From Ornithinimicrobium cryptoxanthini (lineage in GTDB: Bacteria > Actinomycetota > Actinomycetes > Actinomycetales > Dermatophilaceae): 64,000 bases of DNA. Of the stretch, positions 55,397-64,000 are shown piece after piece (positions within the stretch are counted from its first letter, which is position 1; the number at the start of each line of letters is the position of its first letter). Both the position numbers and the translations under genes were made by a program. Location of the stretch: the NCBI RefSeq assembly GCF_023923205.1, contig NZ_CP099490.1, positions 2,108,001 through 2,172,000 on the forward strand, read 5' to 3'. A model generated the notes under the pieces. It saw only the letters and a program-made list of their open reading frames with translations. It ran no database searches and was not told where the DNA came from.

Positions 55397-56745
55397 GCCT
55401 GCGCTCCCCACACGAGTCCCTCACGGGCCGTGACGCGGCCGCGAAGCATCGTCAGGTGCACCCCGCCGACCAGCTCGCGCCCGTGCCACGGGTTGTTGCG
55501 CGAGAGGGACTTGGAGTTTGCGGCGTCGACGGTGACCTTGCGGTCCGGGTCGACGAGGGTGAGGTTGGCAGGTGCGCCCACGGTCAGTCCCTGTCCCTGG
55601 TCGGTGAGGCGTGCGATGCGCGCCGGGTCGGTCGACATGGTGCGGGCGACGTCCGCCCAAGTCATGCGTCCCTGCGCCACCATGACCGTGCTGATGACCG
55701 ACAGCGCGGTCTCCAGGCCCAGCATGCCGAAGGCGGCGTCGGTGAAGGCGTGCTCCTTGTCCTGGCGGACGTGGGGGGCATGGTCGGTGGCGACGATGTC
55801 GATCGTGCCGTCGGCCAGTGCCTCGCGCAGCGCCTCGACATCCTCCTGCGGGCGCAGGGGCGGGTTGACCTTGAAGACCGTGTCGTATGTCGTCAGCAGG
55901 TCCGTGGTCAGCAGCAGGTGGTGCGGGGTCACCTCGGCGGTGGCGTCGATGCCCTGTGCCTTGGCCCAGCGGAGCACCTCGACGCTTCCGGCGGTCGAGA
56001 CGTGCGCGACGTGGACGCGTGAGCCGGTGTGCCGGGCCAGCATCACGTCACGGGCGACGATCGACTCCTCGGCCACTCCGGGCCATCCTGGCAGCCCGAG
56101 CCGGCCGGAGAGCTCCCCCTCGTGGCAGCACGCGGTGGGGCCTGCCAGGCTCGGGTCCTGGGAGTGCTGGGAGATCACGCCGTCGAAGGAGCGGATGTAT
56201 TCCAGCGCCCGGCGCATCACCCGCGCGTCGTGGACGCACTTGCCGTCGTCGGAGAAGACCCGCACCCGGGCGCGCGAGCGGGCCATCAGCCCGAGCTCGG
56301 CGAGCTCCTCACCGGCCAGGGCCTTGGTGACCGCGCCGACGGGGTGCACATCGACATAGCCGGCGCGCTGCCCGAGGTCCCAGATCCGCTCGGCAGACTC
56401 GGCGGTGTCAGTGACGGGGCTGGTGTTGGCCATCGCCAGCACGGCGGTGAACCCGCCCGCAGCTGCCGCCTGCGACCCGGTCTCGATCGTCTCGGAGTCC
56501 TCGCGGCCGGGCTCACGCAGGTGGGTGTGCAGGTCGACCAGGCCGGGCAGAGCCACCAGGCCCTCGGCGTGGTAGCGCTGGGCTCCCTCGGGCGCCTGGT
56601 CGCCGGCGTCGGGGCCCGCGGCAGCGATCCTGCCGTCGATCACCAGGAGGTCTCCGGCGCCCGCACCGGCCAGGTCGGCCCCGGTGATCAGCAGCGGGGA
56701 GCCGGTGGAGAGTGACTCAGTGTTCGGACGGGTCTCGGCGCTCAT
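55393..56745 (-). CDS. pyrC: dihydroorotase
   Basis: Third step of UMP synthesis, type I amidohydrolase, 450 residues. Metal site [13 protein letters not shown] near 62-74, FSDDGKCV near 170, two metal His in the ISQHSQDP and VHVAHVST regions, and the catalytic Asp in [13 protein letters not shown] 56745 overlaps the pyrB stop (ATGA). The frame is open much further upstream through pyrB but in a non-coding phase. Likely forms a complex with PyrB, as known for several type I enzymes. Confidence 0.97.
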   Translation of the reverse strand: MSAETRPNTESLSTGSPLLITGADLAGAGAGDLLVIDGRIAAAGPDAGDQAPEGAQRYHAEGLVALPGLVDLHTHLREPGREDSETIETGSQAAAAGGFTAVLAMANTSPVTDTAESAERIWDLGQRAGYVDVHPVGAVTKALAGEELAELGLMARSRARVRVFSDDGKCVHDARVMRRALEYIRSFDGVISQHSQDPSLAGPTACCHEGELSGRLGLPGWPGVAEESIVARDVMLARHTGSRVHVAHVSTAGSVEVLRWAKAQGIDATAEVTPHHLLLTTDLLTTYDTVFKVNPPLRPQEDVEALREALADGTIDIVATDHAPHVRQDKEHAFTDAAFGMLGLETALSVISTVMVAQGRMTWADVARTMSTDPARIARLTDQGQGLTVGAPANLTLVDPDRKVTVDAANSKSLSRNNPWHGRELVGGVHLTMLRGRVTAREGLVWGAQA

Positions 56746-57698
56746 GCGGCGCTCCCTTCGCCGGACTGCGCACCGGACGACTCGCCCGCGAGCAGGTGAT
56801 AGAGGATCGACATGCGGACTGCTACTCCCGCGGAGACCTGGTCGAGCACCAGGGACTGCGCGGCGTCCGCGGCATCCCCGGAGATCTCCAGCCCGCGGTT
56901 CATCGGGCCCGGGTGGCAGATCACCGCGTGGTCCGGCAGGAGGGCCAACCGGTCCTTGGTGAGGCCGTAGGTGACGGCATACTCCCGGGCCGTGGGGAAG
57001 AACCCGCCGGACATCCGTTCCCGCTGGACCCGCAGCATCATCACCGCGTCCACAGCGGGGAGCACCGCATCCAGGTCGTGCGAGATCTCGAGACCGTCGT
57101 GGGCCGACCACGCGCCGATGCCGGCGGGCATCAAGGTGGCGGGGGCCACCAGGGTGACCTTCGCGCCGAGCTTCTGCAGGCACAGCACGTTCGACCGGAA
57201 GACCCGCGAGTGGGTCAGGTCGCCGACCAGCGCCACGTGCCTGCCCTCGAGGTCGCCGAGTCGCTGGCGCATCGTGTAGGCGTCGAGCAGGGCCTGGCTG
57301 GGGTGCTCGTGCATGCCGTCGCCGGCGTTGACGATCGAGCACCTGGTCCATCGGGCGATCTGGGCGGGGGCGCCTGAGGCCATGTGACGGATGATCATCA
57401 TGTCCACCCCCATCGCGTCGATCGTCTTCACCGTGTCGCGCAGGGACTCTCCCTTGGACACCGAGGTGCCCTTGCCGGTCAGGTTGATGGTGTCCGCGGA
57501 GAGCCACTTGCCGGCGAGCTCGAACGAGCTGCGGGTGCGGGTGGAGTCCTCGAAGAAGAAGTTGATGATGGTGCGGCCGCGCAGCGTCGGGAGCTTCTTG
57601 ACGTCGCGGTGCTGGACCTCGTGCATGCTGACGGCGGTGTCGAGGATCTCGAGGATCTCCTCGCGGGACAGGTCAGCGATCGAGAGCAGGTGTTTCAC
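56742..57698 (-). CDS. pyrB: aspartate carbamoyltransferase catalytic subunit
   Basis: Condenses carbamoyl phosphate and aspartate, 318 residues. The carbamoyl phosphate motif [14 protein letters not shown] lies near 50-63, then KGESLRDTV, the aspartate-domain [12 protein letters not shown] near 133-144, and [11 protein letters not shown] near 265-275. No regulatory subunit gene (pyrI) is nearby, as usual in actinobacteria. The GTG start overlaps the pyrR stop (GTGA). Confidence 0.97.
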   Translation of the reverse strand: MKHLLSIADLSREEILEILDTAVSMHEVQHRDVKKLPTLRGRTIINFFFEDSTRTRSSFELAGKWLSADTINLTGKGTSVSKGESLRDTVKTIDAMGVDMMIIRHMASGAPAQIARWTRCSIVNAGDGMHEHPSQALLDAYTMRQRLGDLEGRHVALVGDLTHSRVFRSNVLCLQKLGAKVTLVAPATLMPAGIGAWSAHDGLEISHDLDAVLPAVDAVMMLRVQRERMSGGFFPTAREYAVTYGLTKDRLALLPDHAVICHPGPMNRGLEISGDAADAAQSLVLDQVSAGVAVRMSILYHLLAGESSGAQSGEGSAA

Positions 57699-58300
57699 CG
57701 GGCCTCGACCTCCGGCGTGGAGATGACGACTTCGTCGACCCCGTCGGTCTCGGTCAGGCGCACGGAGACCCGCTCGGCCTGGGCGGTCGGCAGGTTCTTG
57801 CCGACATAGTCGGCGCGGATCGGCAGTTCGCGGTGACCTCGGTCGACGAGGACTGCGAGGCGGACTGCGCGGGGCCGGCCGAGGTCGGCAAGGCTGTCCA
57901 GCGCGGCGCGCACGGTGCGGCCGGAGTAGAGCACGTCGTCCACCAGGACGACGACCTTGCCGTCGACTCCGCCGTCAGGCACCTGGCTGCGTTCCATCGC
58001 GCGGACGGGCTGGGAGCGCAGGTCGTCGCGATACATCGTGATGTCCAGGGTGCCAACCGGGATGTCGACGCCCTCCACCTCATGCAGGGCGGTGGCCAGC
58101 CGATGGGCCAGGGGCGCGCCGCGGGTGGGGATCCCCATCAGGACCAGGTCCTGGCTCCCCTTGTTGCCCTCGAGGATCTCGTGGGCGATGCGACGCAGTG
58201 CTCGGGCGATTTCTGACTGGGCCAGCACCACCCGTCCACCGGTGTCGTCGGTCGGTCCGCCGGAAGTGCTCACGGGGCCTTGGTCACGGGCAGGGCGCAT
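57695..58300 (-). CDS. pyrR: pyr operon regulator and uracil phosphoribosyltransferase
   Basis: UMP-sensing mRNA-binding regulator with uracil phosphoribosyltransferase fold, 201 residues. PRPP motif [15 protein letters not shown] at 116-130, [12 protein letters not shown] near 53-64, [10 protein letters not shown] near 86-95 and [15 protein letters not shown] near the end. ATG 58300 has AAGGAG 7 nt upstream, and the PyrR recognition sequence sits right next to that site, so PyrR probably represses its own translation and, through coupled overlaps, that of pyrB and pyrC. Confidence 0.96.
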   Translation of the reverse strand: MRPARDQGPVSTSGGPTDDTGGRVVLAQSEIARALRRIAHEILEGNKGSQDLVLMGIPTRGAPLAHRLATALHEVEGVDIPVGTLDITMYRDDLRSQPVRAMERSQVPDGGVDGKVVVLVDDVLYSGRTVRAALDSLADLGRPRAVRLAVLVDRGHRELPIRADYVGKNLPTAQAERVSVRLTETDGVDEVVISTPEVEAR

Positions 58301-58306
58301 GGCCCA

Positions 58307-58334
58307 CTCCTTCCCCGCCTCACTGGACGGTGGT
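58307..58334 (-). promoter_or_regulatory. PyrR-binding mRNA site overlapping the pyrR ribosome binding site
   Basis: The minus strand reads GTCCAGTGAGGC (58328-58317), matching the PyrR loop consensus TCCAGAGAGGCT with one internal change. It is flanked by ACC and GGGG arms and followed without gap by AAGGAG (58312-58307). This fits translational repression as described for Mycobacterium smegmatis. Confidence 0.75.
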
Positions 58335-58509
58335 TAAAGGATCTGTCGGTGGTGTGGCCCCAACACTACGCCGCCCCTTCCCGACCGACGCACCGGGGCG
58401 CTTAACAGCCGGGTCTGCAGCCCCAACCTGCTCGCGGTCGTCAGATTGTTGCCCATAGGCTGGCTATCGTGCCTTGGACGTTCAGCAGCGGAGACTCGGG
58501 AGGGTCCTC

Positions 58510-58554
58510 ATGAGGTTTTCACGCACGTTGACACCGGACGCGGCATGCCACTGA
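58510..58554 (+). CDS. 14-residue leader ORF upstream of lipoprotein gene
   Basis: ATG with GGGAGGG nine nt upstream, coding for 14 residues (MRFSRTLTPDAACH). Its stop TGA overlaps the ATG at 58554 of the lipoprotein gene (TGATG). A possible -10 (TATCGT, 58465-58470) lies upstream. The lipoprotein gene itself has no Shine-Dalgarno sequence, so this ORF may deliver ribosomes by coupling. A sequencing frameshift is the alternative. Confidence 0.4.
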   Translation: MRFSRTLTPDAACH

Positions 58555-59858
58555 TGGCCGCGAAGGGCTCTGTCTGTAGGGGCTATGCGGCCCTAGCGGT
58601 GGCCACGGTCCTTGGTCTCACTGCCTGCTCGCCCACCGTGCCTGTTTCCCACTCGCCCACATCTGTCGCAGCTGCAGCGACCGAAACGGACAGGGTGCGG
58701 CCAAGCACCGGGACGCCTGGTGGGACCGAAGACTCGGCGCCGACCACACCACAGGTGGCACCAGGGCCGGAACCTGGGCAGTGGTGCGAGGTGCCGCTGC
58801 CTCAGGCCTGGCGGGACGCGTTGAGCGCACCACGCGGGGCCGACCAGGACCTCTTTGCGACGTTGTTGTCGGTCCATGATGACGGTTCCCGGGCGGACGC
58901 TCAGTACGAGACCGCCGTGCCGGTCGAGCAGGGTGTCGTGCTGGTGTGGACCTCTGCCAACGGCGAACAGGTGGAGGTCATGGACCTCAGCGACACCCCT
59001 GGTCAGCAGGTCGTGGGCGCCTCATTCGACGGACGCTACCTGGCCTTCTCGGTCTATGAGAACGAGGAATTGTTCTCCAGCCCCTGGACGGGGTTCATCT
59101 GGGACAGCGTGGAGCGTGGCGAGGCAACACAGATTGCTGCCAGCCCGCGCGAGGACTACCCGGACGGGGCTCCAGGCGCACTGCCCCTGATGTACCCCCT
59201 CATGAACGATGGGATTGCCTACTGGCTGGAGTCCGATCCCACCGAAGAGGAGCGGGACTTCCGCGCGCTCAAGAGTTACGACGTCGGCACGGGCCAGACC
59301 GAAACCTTGGCTCGAGGGCCATTCGACAAGCCGAGACTCTTCGGCGACTCCCTGCTTGTCGGGTCCTGGCCCTCAGAGGGACGAGCCCAGGTCATCCAGG
59401 TCCCCATCGGGGCGAACGTGCCAGACCTCCCGGCTGAGTTACTTGCCTCAGAAGGGCTCAGCGAGTTTGTCGCGAGCGGAGAGTCTCTGGCGTGGGTGAC
59501 CAGCCGGTCAACCGTGTTCCTCTACGATCCCGACCGGGGAGCCGTGGAGACGATCACCGGACCCGGCACCGCGATGGCGGGACAGGTCTGGGAGGTCGGC
59601 ACGCTCACCCTCAACGGGGACGTGCTCACGCTCTACGGCCAGGACTCGGAACACGAGTTTCACCAATACGTCTACGACTCCCGTAGTGGCAGCTTCACCA
59701 GCCCCGCACCGTTGGGGTCAAGTGATTTCCACGCTCATCCCGGACACCTGTCGTTGCACCACGCGGACGCGCAGGAGGAACGCCTTGAAGGGCGGGCCGT
59801 CGTCCTGCCGATAGATGAGGTGCCGCCCCTACCGGACTGCGAAAAGAGCATCGACTGA
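58554..59858 (+). CDS. hypothetical lipoprotein
   Basis: Predicted secreted lipoprotein of 434 residues (437 if ATG 58545 is used). Signal MAAKGSVCRGYAALAV with lipobox LTAC near residue 25, then a Thr/Pro/Ala-rich linker to about 75. The rest is a folded region of short repeated strand pairs (SFDGRYLAFSVYEN, LFGDSLLVGSWPS, SGESLAWVTSRSTVFLYDPD) that suggests a beta-propeller of WD40/YncE-like blades. No family or function recognised. It stands between nusB and pyrR, where many actinobacteria carry bldD. GC and codon use look slightly less extreme than in neighbours. Confidence 0.75.
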   Translation: MAAKGSVCRGYAALAVATVLGLTACSPTVPVSHSPTSVAAAATETDRVRPSTGTPGGTEDSAPTTPQVAPGPEPGQWCEVPLPQAWRDALSAPRGADQDLFATLLSVHDDGSRADAQYETAVPVEQGVVLVWTSANGEQVEVMDLSDTPGQQVVGASFDGRYLAFSVYENEELFSSPWTGFIWDSVERGEATQIAASPREDYPDGAPGALPLMYPLMNDGIAYWLESDPTEEERDFRALKSYDVGTGQTETLARGPFDKPRLFGDSLLVGSWPSEGRAQVIQVPIGANVPDLPAELLASEGLSEFVASGESLAWVTSRSTVFLYDPDRGAVETITGPGTAMAGQVWEVGTLTLNGDVLTLYGQDSEHEFHQYVYDSRSGSFTSPAPLGSSDFHAHPGHLSLHHADAQEERLEGRAVVLPIDEVPPLPDCEKSID

Positions 59859-59882
59859 CCGCAGCGCCGCCACCACATTCCG

Positions 59883-60296
59883 TCAGGCGATGGTGGCCTT
59901 GACATCAGCGACGCGAGCGAGGAGCCCATTGACGAACTTGGGCGACTCGTCGGTCGACATACCCTGGACCAGCGCGATCGCCTCGCTGATCGCGACCGGA
60001 TCGGGCACCTCGTCGTTCCAGACGATCTCCCAGGTCGCGACGCGCAGGGCGGCGCGGTCGACCGCCGGCATCCGGTCCAGCTGCCACCCCTGGCTGTAGG
60101 TCTCCAGGACCTCGTTGATCTCGCCCCAGTGAGCCAGGACGCCCTCCACGACGGTCACGGTGTAGTCCGGGAGCGGGTGCTGAGTCGTCGGTTTCGCGAC
60201 CCGGTCAGCGAGGAGCTGGCCGACGTTGAGACCACGGGCCTCCGCCTCGAACAGGATCTCCAGGGCTCGCTTGCGCGCCTTGGTGCGTGCTGCCAC
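59883..60296 (-). CDS. nusB: transcription antitermination factor NusB
   Basis: RNA-binding partner of NusE in rRNA antitermination, 137 residues. The all-helical family pattern is clear: TKARKRALEILFEAEARG at the start and MPAVDRAALRVATWEIVW near 75-92, ending SPKFVNGLLARV. The GTG start lies 7 nt after the efp stop codon without a clear Shine-Dalgarno sequence. Order aroQ-efp-nusB is conserved in actinobacteria. Confidence 0.96.
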   Translation of the reverse strand: MAARTKARKRALEILFEAEARGLNVGQLLADRVAKPTTQHPLPDYTVTVVEGVLAHWGEINEVLETYSQGWQLDRMPAVDRAALRVATWEIVWNDEVPDPVAISEAIALVQGMSTDESPKFVNGLLARVADVKATIA

Positions 60297-60303
60297 GAAA
60301 GGG

Positions 60304-60864
60304 TCAGTTCACGCGGCCGAGGTAGGACCCGTCACGGGTGTCCACCTTGACCTTGGTGCCAGCCTCGAGGAACAGCGGCACCTGGATCTCGGCACCGGTC
60401 TCGAGGGTCGCGGGCTTGGTGCCACCGGTGGAACGGTCACCCTGCAGACCCGGGTCCGTGTGGGTGATCTCCATGACCACGCTCGGTGGCAGCTCGACAT
60501 ACAGCACCGCACCCTCGTGCTGGGCGATCATCGCCTGACCGTTCTCCAGCAGGTAGTCCCTGGCGCTGCCCATGATGTCTGGGGACACCGGGACCTGCTC
60601 GAAGGTCTTCTGGTCCATGAAGATGAAGTCGGTGCCGTCGTTGTAGAGGTACTCCATGTCGCTGCGGTCGACCGTGGCGGTCTCGACCTTGGTGCCAGCG
60701 TTGAAGGTCTTGTCGATGATCTTGCCCGACGTCACGTTCTTGAGCTTGGTGCGCACGAACGCCGGACCCTTGCCGGGCTTGACGTGCTGGAACTCCAGCA
60801 CCTGCCACAGCCCCTTGTCCATGTCCAGGACCATGCCGTTCTTCAGGTCGTTCGTGGTTGCCAC
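60304..60864 (-). CDS. efp: elongation factor P
   Basis: Rescues ribosomes stalled at polyproline, 186 residues. KOW-like N-terminal domain with [16 protein letters not shown] and the tip loop [13 protein letters not shown] (the Lys in PGKG is the modified residue in some species), two OB domains after it, and the ending [11 protein letters not shown]. The GTG start has only a weak upstream GAGAC. A TAAACT hexamer at 60952-60957 may be its -10, giving a leader of about 80 nt. Confidence 0.97.
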   Translation of the reverse strand: MATTNDLKNGMVLDMDKGLWQVLEFQHVKPGKGPAFVRTKLKNVTSGKIIDKTFNAGTKVETATVDRSDMEYLYNDGTDFIFMDQKTFEQVPVSPDIMGSARDYLLENGQAMIAQHEGAVLYVELPPSVVMEITHTDPGLQGDRSTGGTKPATLETGAEIQVPLFLEAGTKVKVDTRDGSYLGRVN

Positions 60865-60985
60865 AGTGTCTCTTTCGGTATGTCGTGTGTGCCGCTCCGG
60901 CGCACGGGTGCACTCAGGTGGGGCACCAGTGAGGGCTCGGGATCGTCGGCCAGTTTAACCGCTGCACGCCCGCAGGCGCTAATGA

Positions 60986-61423
60986 TCAGTCGGCGAGTGC
61001 CCGCAGCGCCAGCAGGTAGGAGCCGGCACCGAAGCCGGCGATCGTCCCGGTGGCAGAGCGCCCCACCACCGAGGTGTGCCGGAATGTCTCCCGTGCCGCC
61101 GGGTTGGATAGATGCACCTCGACCAGCCGCGAGCCCACCCCCACGAGGTGCGCGCAGGCGTCGCCCACGGCATACGAGTAATGCGTAAAGGCCGCCGGGT
61201 TCAGGACGACGTCCCAGCCCGCTGCGGCCGCCTCGTGCAGCCAGCCCACCAGCTCGGCCTCGTCGTCAGTCTGTCGACAGGTGACGTCCAGCCCCAGCCG
61301 CTCCCCCTCCCCCACGACCTGCGACTCCAGCTCGACCAGCGTCAGGGTCCCGTAGATCTCCGGCTCGCGACTGCCTAGCGCAGCCAGGTTGGGACCGCTG
61401 AGGACCAGGACACGTGGGGACAC
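60986..61423 (-). CDS. aroQ: type II 3-dehydroquinate dehydratase
   Basis: Third step of the shikimate pathway, 145 residues, dodecameric type II enzyme. The start VLVLSGPNLAALGSREPEIYG contains the catalytic Tyr and the lid Arg. LNPAAFTH holds Asn and His, and EVHLSN holds the catalytic His. Compared with M. tuberculosis, SNVHARE reads SNPAARE, a loop change next to the active site; the core residues remain. GTG 61423 has TACGAT 6 nt upstream and no Shine-Dalgarno sequence. Confidence 0.94.
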   Translation of the reverse strand: MSPRVLVLSGPNLAALGSREPEIYGTLTLVELESQVVGEGERLGLDVTCRQTDDEAELVGWLHEAAAAGWDVVLNPAAFTHYSYAVGDACAHLVGVGSRLVEVHLSNPAARETFRHTSVVGRSATGTIAGFGAGSYLLALRALAD

Positions 61424-61429
61424 GCGCCC

Positions 61430-61435
61430 ATCGTA
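61430..61435 (-). promoter_or_regulatory. -10 element for leaderless aroQ
   Basis: TACGAT, 6 nt, GTG start of aroQ. Confidence 0.6.
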
Positions 61436-61475
61436 TGCGGCTCACTGACAGTCCGTATGCGGCAGAGTGGCGGGC

Positions 61476-63041
61476 ATGACGTGGAAGACGGCGATCGGAC
61501 TCCCCGCGGCCGGACTGGTCGCCCTGGCCACCCATGACCTGCTGCAACGCAAGCACGCGATCCTGCGTACTTTCCCGGTGATCGGGCACGCGCGCTACCT
61601 CCTGGAGAAGATCGGCCCAGAGCTGCGGCAGTACATCGTGACCGACAACGACGAGGAGCGACCCTTCAGCCGGGACCAGCGGCGCTTCATCTATGCCAGC
61701 TCCAAGCTGGAGAACCCCTACTTCGGTTTCGGGTCCGACAACGACATCGAGCATGCCGAGGGGTATGCCGTGGTGAAGCACCGCACGTTCGCCGACGTCT
61801 CCCCCAGCACGCTGCCGCACAGCGGTGAGCGGGACGTGGTGCCGTGCGCGAAGGTCATGGGGGCCGCGCGCGGCCGGCGGCACGCCTTCCGGCCGCAGTC
61901 GGTGATCAACGTCTCCGCCATGAGTTTCGGCTCGCTCTCCGGACCGGCGGTCGAGGCCCTCAACCGGGGCTGCGCGGTGGCCGGCGTGCTGCACAACACC
62001 GGCGAGGGCGGCATCGCCAGGCACCACCGGCACGGTGCAGACCTCATCTTCCAGATCGGCACGGCCTATTTTGGCTGCCGGGACGAGGACGGCGCCTTCA
62101 GCCTCGACAAGCTCAAGGCGCTGGTCGCCTCGGCGCCGGTCCGCGCGATCGAGGTCAAGCTGAGTCAGGGTGCCAAGCCCGGGCTGGGCGGCATGCTGCC
62201 CCAGGCCAAGATCAGTGACGAGATCGCCGACATCCGGGGCATCCGCAAGGACCGCGACTGCGCCAGCCCCTCGCGGCACGCCGAGTTCGACGACGTCGAC
62301 AGCATGCTCGACTGGATCGAGATGCTGGCCACCGAGACCGGGCTGCCGGTCGGGATCAAGTCGGCGGTCGGTGACCTGGCCTTCTGGGAGGAGCTGGCCG
62401 AGCAGATGGCCACCACGCAGCGGGGCGTCGACTTCATCGCGATCGACGGGGGCGAGGGCGGCACCGGCGCAGCCCCGCTGAGCTTCGCCGACTCGGTCTC
62501 ACTGCCGTTCCGACTCGGCTTCCCGCGGGTCTACCGGATCTTTGCCCAACGCGGCCTGACCGACCAGATCGTGTTCATCGGCGCCGGCAAGCTGGGCCTG
62601 CCCGACAACGCCGCCGTCGCGTTCGCCCTGGGGGCGGACCTGGTCTATGTGGCCCGCGAGGCGATGTTCGCCATCGGCTGCATCCAGGCGCAGCGATGCC
62701 ACGACGACCACTGCCCCACCGGTGTCGCCACCCAGAACCCTTGGCTCACGCGTGGCATCGACGTGCCACTGAAGTCGGAGCGGACCGCCAACTACCTGCG
62801 TGCCTGGCGGCGCGAGATGCTCAAGCTGGCCGAGGCCTGCGGCGTGGTCCATCCTGCGCTCCTGGACCCCGATGACGTCGAGATCCTGCTCGGCAACCGG
62901 GCCGCGACACCGCTGCGCGAGGTCGCCGGCTATGAACCGGGCTGGGCGCTGCCCTCGCCCGAGCAGCAGGAGGAGGTCCGCCGACTCATGCTGCCCGCCT
63001 CCCGCGGCGGCAGCGCCCCGAGGTCGGTGACGGCTCGATGA
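61476..63041 (+). CDS. FMN-binding glutamate synthase family protein
   Basis: Stand-alone homologue of the FMN/synthase domain of glutamate synthase (GltB central part), 521 residues. One hydrophobic N-terminal helix (about 3-20). Then INVSAMSFGSLSGPAVEALNRG, LHNTGEGGIARHH, the FMN loop IEVKLSQGAKPGLGGMLP, IDGGEGGTGAAPLSF and a Cys cluster GCIQAQRCHDDHCPTGVATQ for an Fe-S centre. No glutaminase domain. Physiological reaction of this family is not settled. ATG 61476 is favoured by CAGAGT 7 nt upstream. Its stop overlaps the next start (ATGA). Confidence 0.92.
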   Translation: MTWKTAIGLPAAGLVALATHDLLQRKHAILRTFPVIGHARYLLEKIGPELRQYIVTDNDEERPFSRDQRRFIYASSKLENPYFGFGSDNDIEHAEGYAVVKHRTFADVSPSTLPHSGERDVVPCAKVMGAARGRRHAFRPQSVINVSAMSFGSLSGPAVEALNRGCAVAGVLHNTGEGGIARHHRHGADLIFQIGTAYFGCRDEDGAFSLDKLKALVASAPVRAIEVKLSQGAKPGLGGMLPQAKISDEIADIRGIRKDRDCASPSRHAEFDDVDSMLDWIEMLATETGLPVGIKSAVGDLAFWEELAEQMATTQRGVDFIAIDGGEGGTGAAPLSFADSVSLPFRLGFPRVYRIFAQRGLTDQIVFIGAGKLGLPDNAAVAFALGADLVYVAREAMFAIGCIQAQRCHDDHCPTGVATQNPWLTRGIDVPLKSERTANYLRAWRREMLKLAEACGVVHPALLDPDDVEILLGNRAATPLREVAGYEPGWALPSPEQQEEVRRLMLPASRGGSAPRSVTAR

Positions 63042-64000
63042 GCTCCGCTGTCCCGCTCACCGACCGGAAGTGGACCGCGTCCCTGACCGACCCGGACCTG
63101 CCCGTGCTGACCGACCTGCTGACCGACCAGGTCCCTGGCCCGTTGGCCGCGGCAGTCGCGGCCGCTGACGGGGTGGTCACGGCTGTCGCGGTGAGCCAGG
63201 TGACCTGGTGGCCAGGACGCAGCGCAACGGTCTCCTGGGACACGGTCGTGGAGGGCGGACCACTGGCCGGGCGCGCGACCTATGTCGGCACGACCCAAGA
63301 CCCGCCCGAGGGGGCGGTGGTCGTGGGGGACGGCGAGGAACGGGTCACGATCTGGCGTGTTCCGCACGACCCGTTCCTGCCTGCCCTGCCGACGGCCCTG
63401 CAGCCCGAGGTCGCGGCCGACGTCATCTCCTCACTGGGCGGCACGATCGCCAACCCCAGCACCCGTCTGCGCGCCTATCGCCCGACCCGCCGGGCTGTCA
63501 TCGAGGTCACCGGCGAGGGCCACCGGGTCTATCTGAAGCTGGTGAAGCCGCGTCGGCTGCACTCCCTCCACCAGCGTCACCTCGACCTCACCGGGGTGCT
63601 GCCGGTGCCCGAGCCACTGGGCATCAACGAGGAGCTCGGCCTCCTGGCGATGCGCAGCATGACCGGCGCGACGTTGCGCGCCGTCCTCGAGGACGGGACG
63701 GGGCCGCTGCCGCACCCAGAGGTGGTGACCGGCCTGCCCGGCACACTGCCAGCCCTGTCCGGTGCCGCGACAGTCCACTCGGCTGTCGAGGCGGTCCCAC
63801 GGATGGTCGAGCTGTTGACCAGGTTGCTGCCCATGGAGGCTGACCGCATCCACCGCATCGCCGAGGGCATCGGGCCCGACGACGTCGCCGACCGGGTGCC
63901 CGCTCACGGTGACTACCACGAGGCCCAGCTGCTCATCGAGGACGGCCGGGTCAGCGGGATCCTCGATGTGGACACTCTCGGCGTGGCCCGCCCGGGAGAT
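63038..64000 (+). CDS. aminoglycoside phosphotransferase-like kinase, 3' end cut off by window
   Basis: 321 codons remain, open to the window end. The C-terminal part shows the APH/choline-kinase catalytic loop AHGDYHEAQLL near 289-299 (Asp as base) and the metal-binding ILDVDTLG near 307-314. The N-terminal half (about 1-125) is Val/Ala-rich and variable, and the ATP-binding Lys may be in VYLKLVKPRR. Substrate unknown; actual drug resistance is not implied. It overlaps the upstream gene by 4 bp, so the two are co-translated. Confidence 0.8.
   Translation, partial: MSSAVPLTDRKWTASLTDPDLPVLTDLLTDQVPGPLAAAVAAADGVVTAVAVSQVTWWPGRSATVSWDTVVEGGPLAGRATYVGTTQDPPEGAVVVGDGEERVTIWRVPHDPFLPALPTALQPEVAADVISSLGGTIANPSTRLRAYRPTRRAVIEVTGEGHRVYLKLVKPRRLHSLHQRHLDLTGVLPVPEPLGINEELGLLAMRSMTGATLRAVLEDGTGPLPHPEVVTGLPGTLPALSGAATVHSAVEAVPRMVELLTRLLPMEADRIHRIAEGIGPDDVADRVPAHGDYHEAQLLIEDGRVSGILDVDTLGVARPGD

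Noticed and set aside
56746..57507. N-terminal extension of pyrC through pyrB
   Set aside because: Frame is out of phase with the real pyrB product; ATG 56745 overlaps the pyrB stop as in the rest of the operon.

Overview
The window is a GC-rich, gene-dense chromosome segment of an actinobacterium. Most likely it is from the order Micrococcales, with a layout that would fit Intrasporangiaceae or Ornithinimicrobiaceae relatives; the genus cannot be fixed from the sequence alone. Evidence is the high GC, the frequent GTG and TTG starts, actinobacterial marker genes (mihF, PdtaR with an ANTAR domain, helicase-dead PriA, the trp-operon membrane proteins) and gene order that follows two blocks known from Mycobacterium and Streptomyces. 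I see no insertion sequence, prophage, plasmid or CRISPR signal.

Layout. 1-5750: the end of an EamA exporter, terC behind a manganese (yybP-ykoY) riboswitch, uvrB, coaE with a remnant GrpB-like tail, and an SDR oxidoreductase. 5751-14699: rpsA, a methyltransferase, a four-gene branched-chain amino acid ABC operon (livHMGF) and its convergent lipoprotein binding protein, separated by an intergenic stretch with a 51-bp tandem repeat. 14903-21330: polA, a hotdog thioesterase, a DUF554 protein, pdtaR, tRNA-Leu(CAA) and pyk. 21382-26513: the trp cluster (trp-associated membrane protein, HGxxPAAW protein, trpC, trpB, trpA) running into mauE and a DsbA-like thioredoxin, without trpE. 26580-31985: a heterodimeric ABC exporter, a PH-domain protein, and ribM under an FMN riboswitch. 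31986-35134: rpe, rsmB, fmt. 35262-41784: an oligopeptide ABC operon placed between fmt and priA. 42024-48093: priA, metK, coaBC, rpoZ, gmk, mihF. 48275-58300: the complete UMP branch pyrR-pyrB-pyrC-carA-carB-pyrK-pyrD-pyrF, in which pyrK and pyrD look catalytically degraded. 58510-61423: a lipoprotein with a short leader ORF, nusB, efp, aroQ. 61476-64000: an FMN-binding glutamate-synthase-like protein and a truncated phosphotransferase.

How the parts work together. Two uptake systems (branched-chain amino acids, oligopeptides) feed nitrogen. Their three control regions carry similar 11-bp-phased GTNAC-type repeats that resemble GlnR boxes. The trp and pyr clusters are translationally coupled operons with many ATGA or GTGA overlaps. 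PyrR probably represses its own operon at an mRNA site touching the pyrR Shine-Dalgarno sequence. Flavin supply appears to be handled here by riboswitch-controlled uptake (RibM) at a locus where relatives keep riboflavin synthesis genes.

The most interesting signals are the contracted rib/his/trpE locus, the co-degenerate PyrK/PyrD pair, the shared phased repeats upstream of three transporter units, and a recurring leaderless promoter architecture (TANNNT, 6-7 nt, start codon) in front of at least ten genes, including one 7-bp element that can serve polA and a thioesterase gene in both directions.
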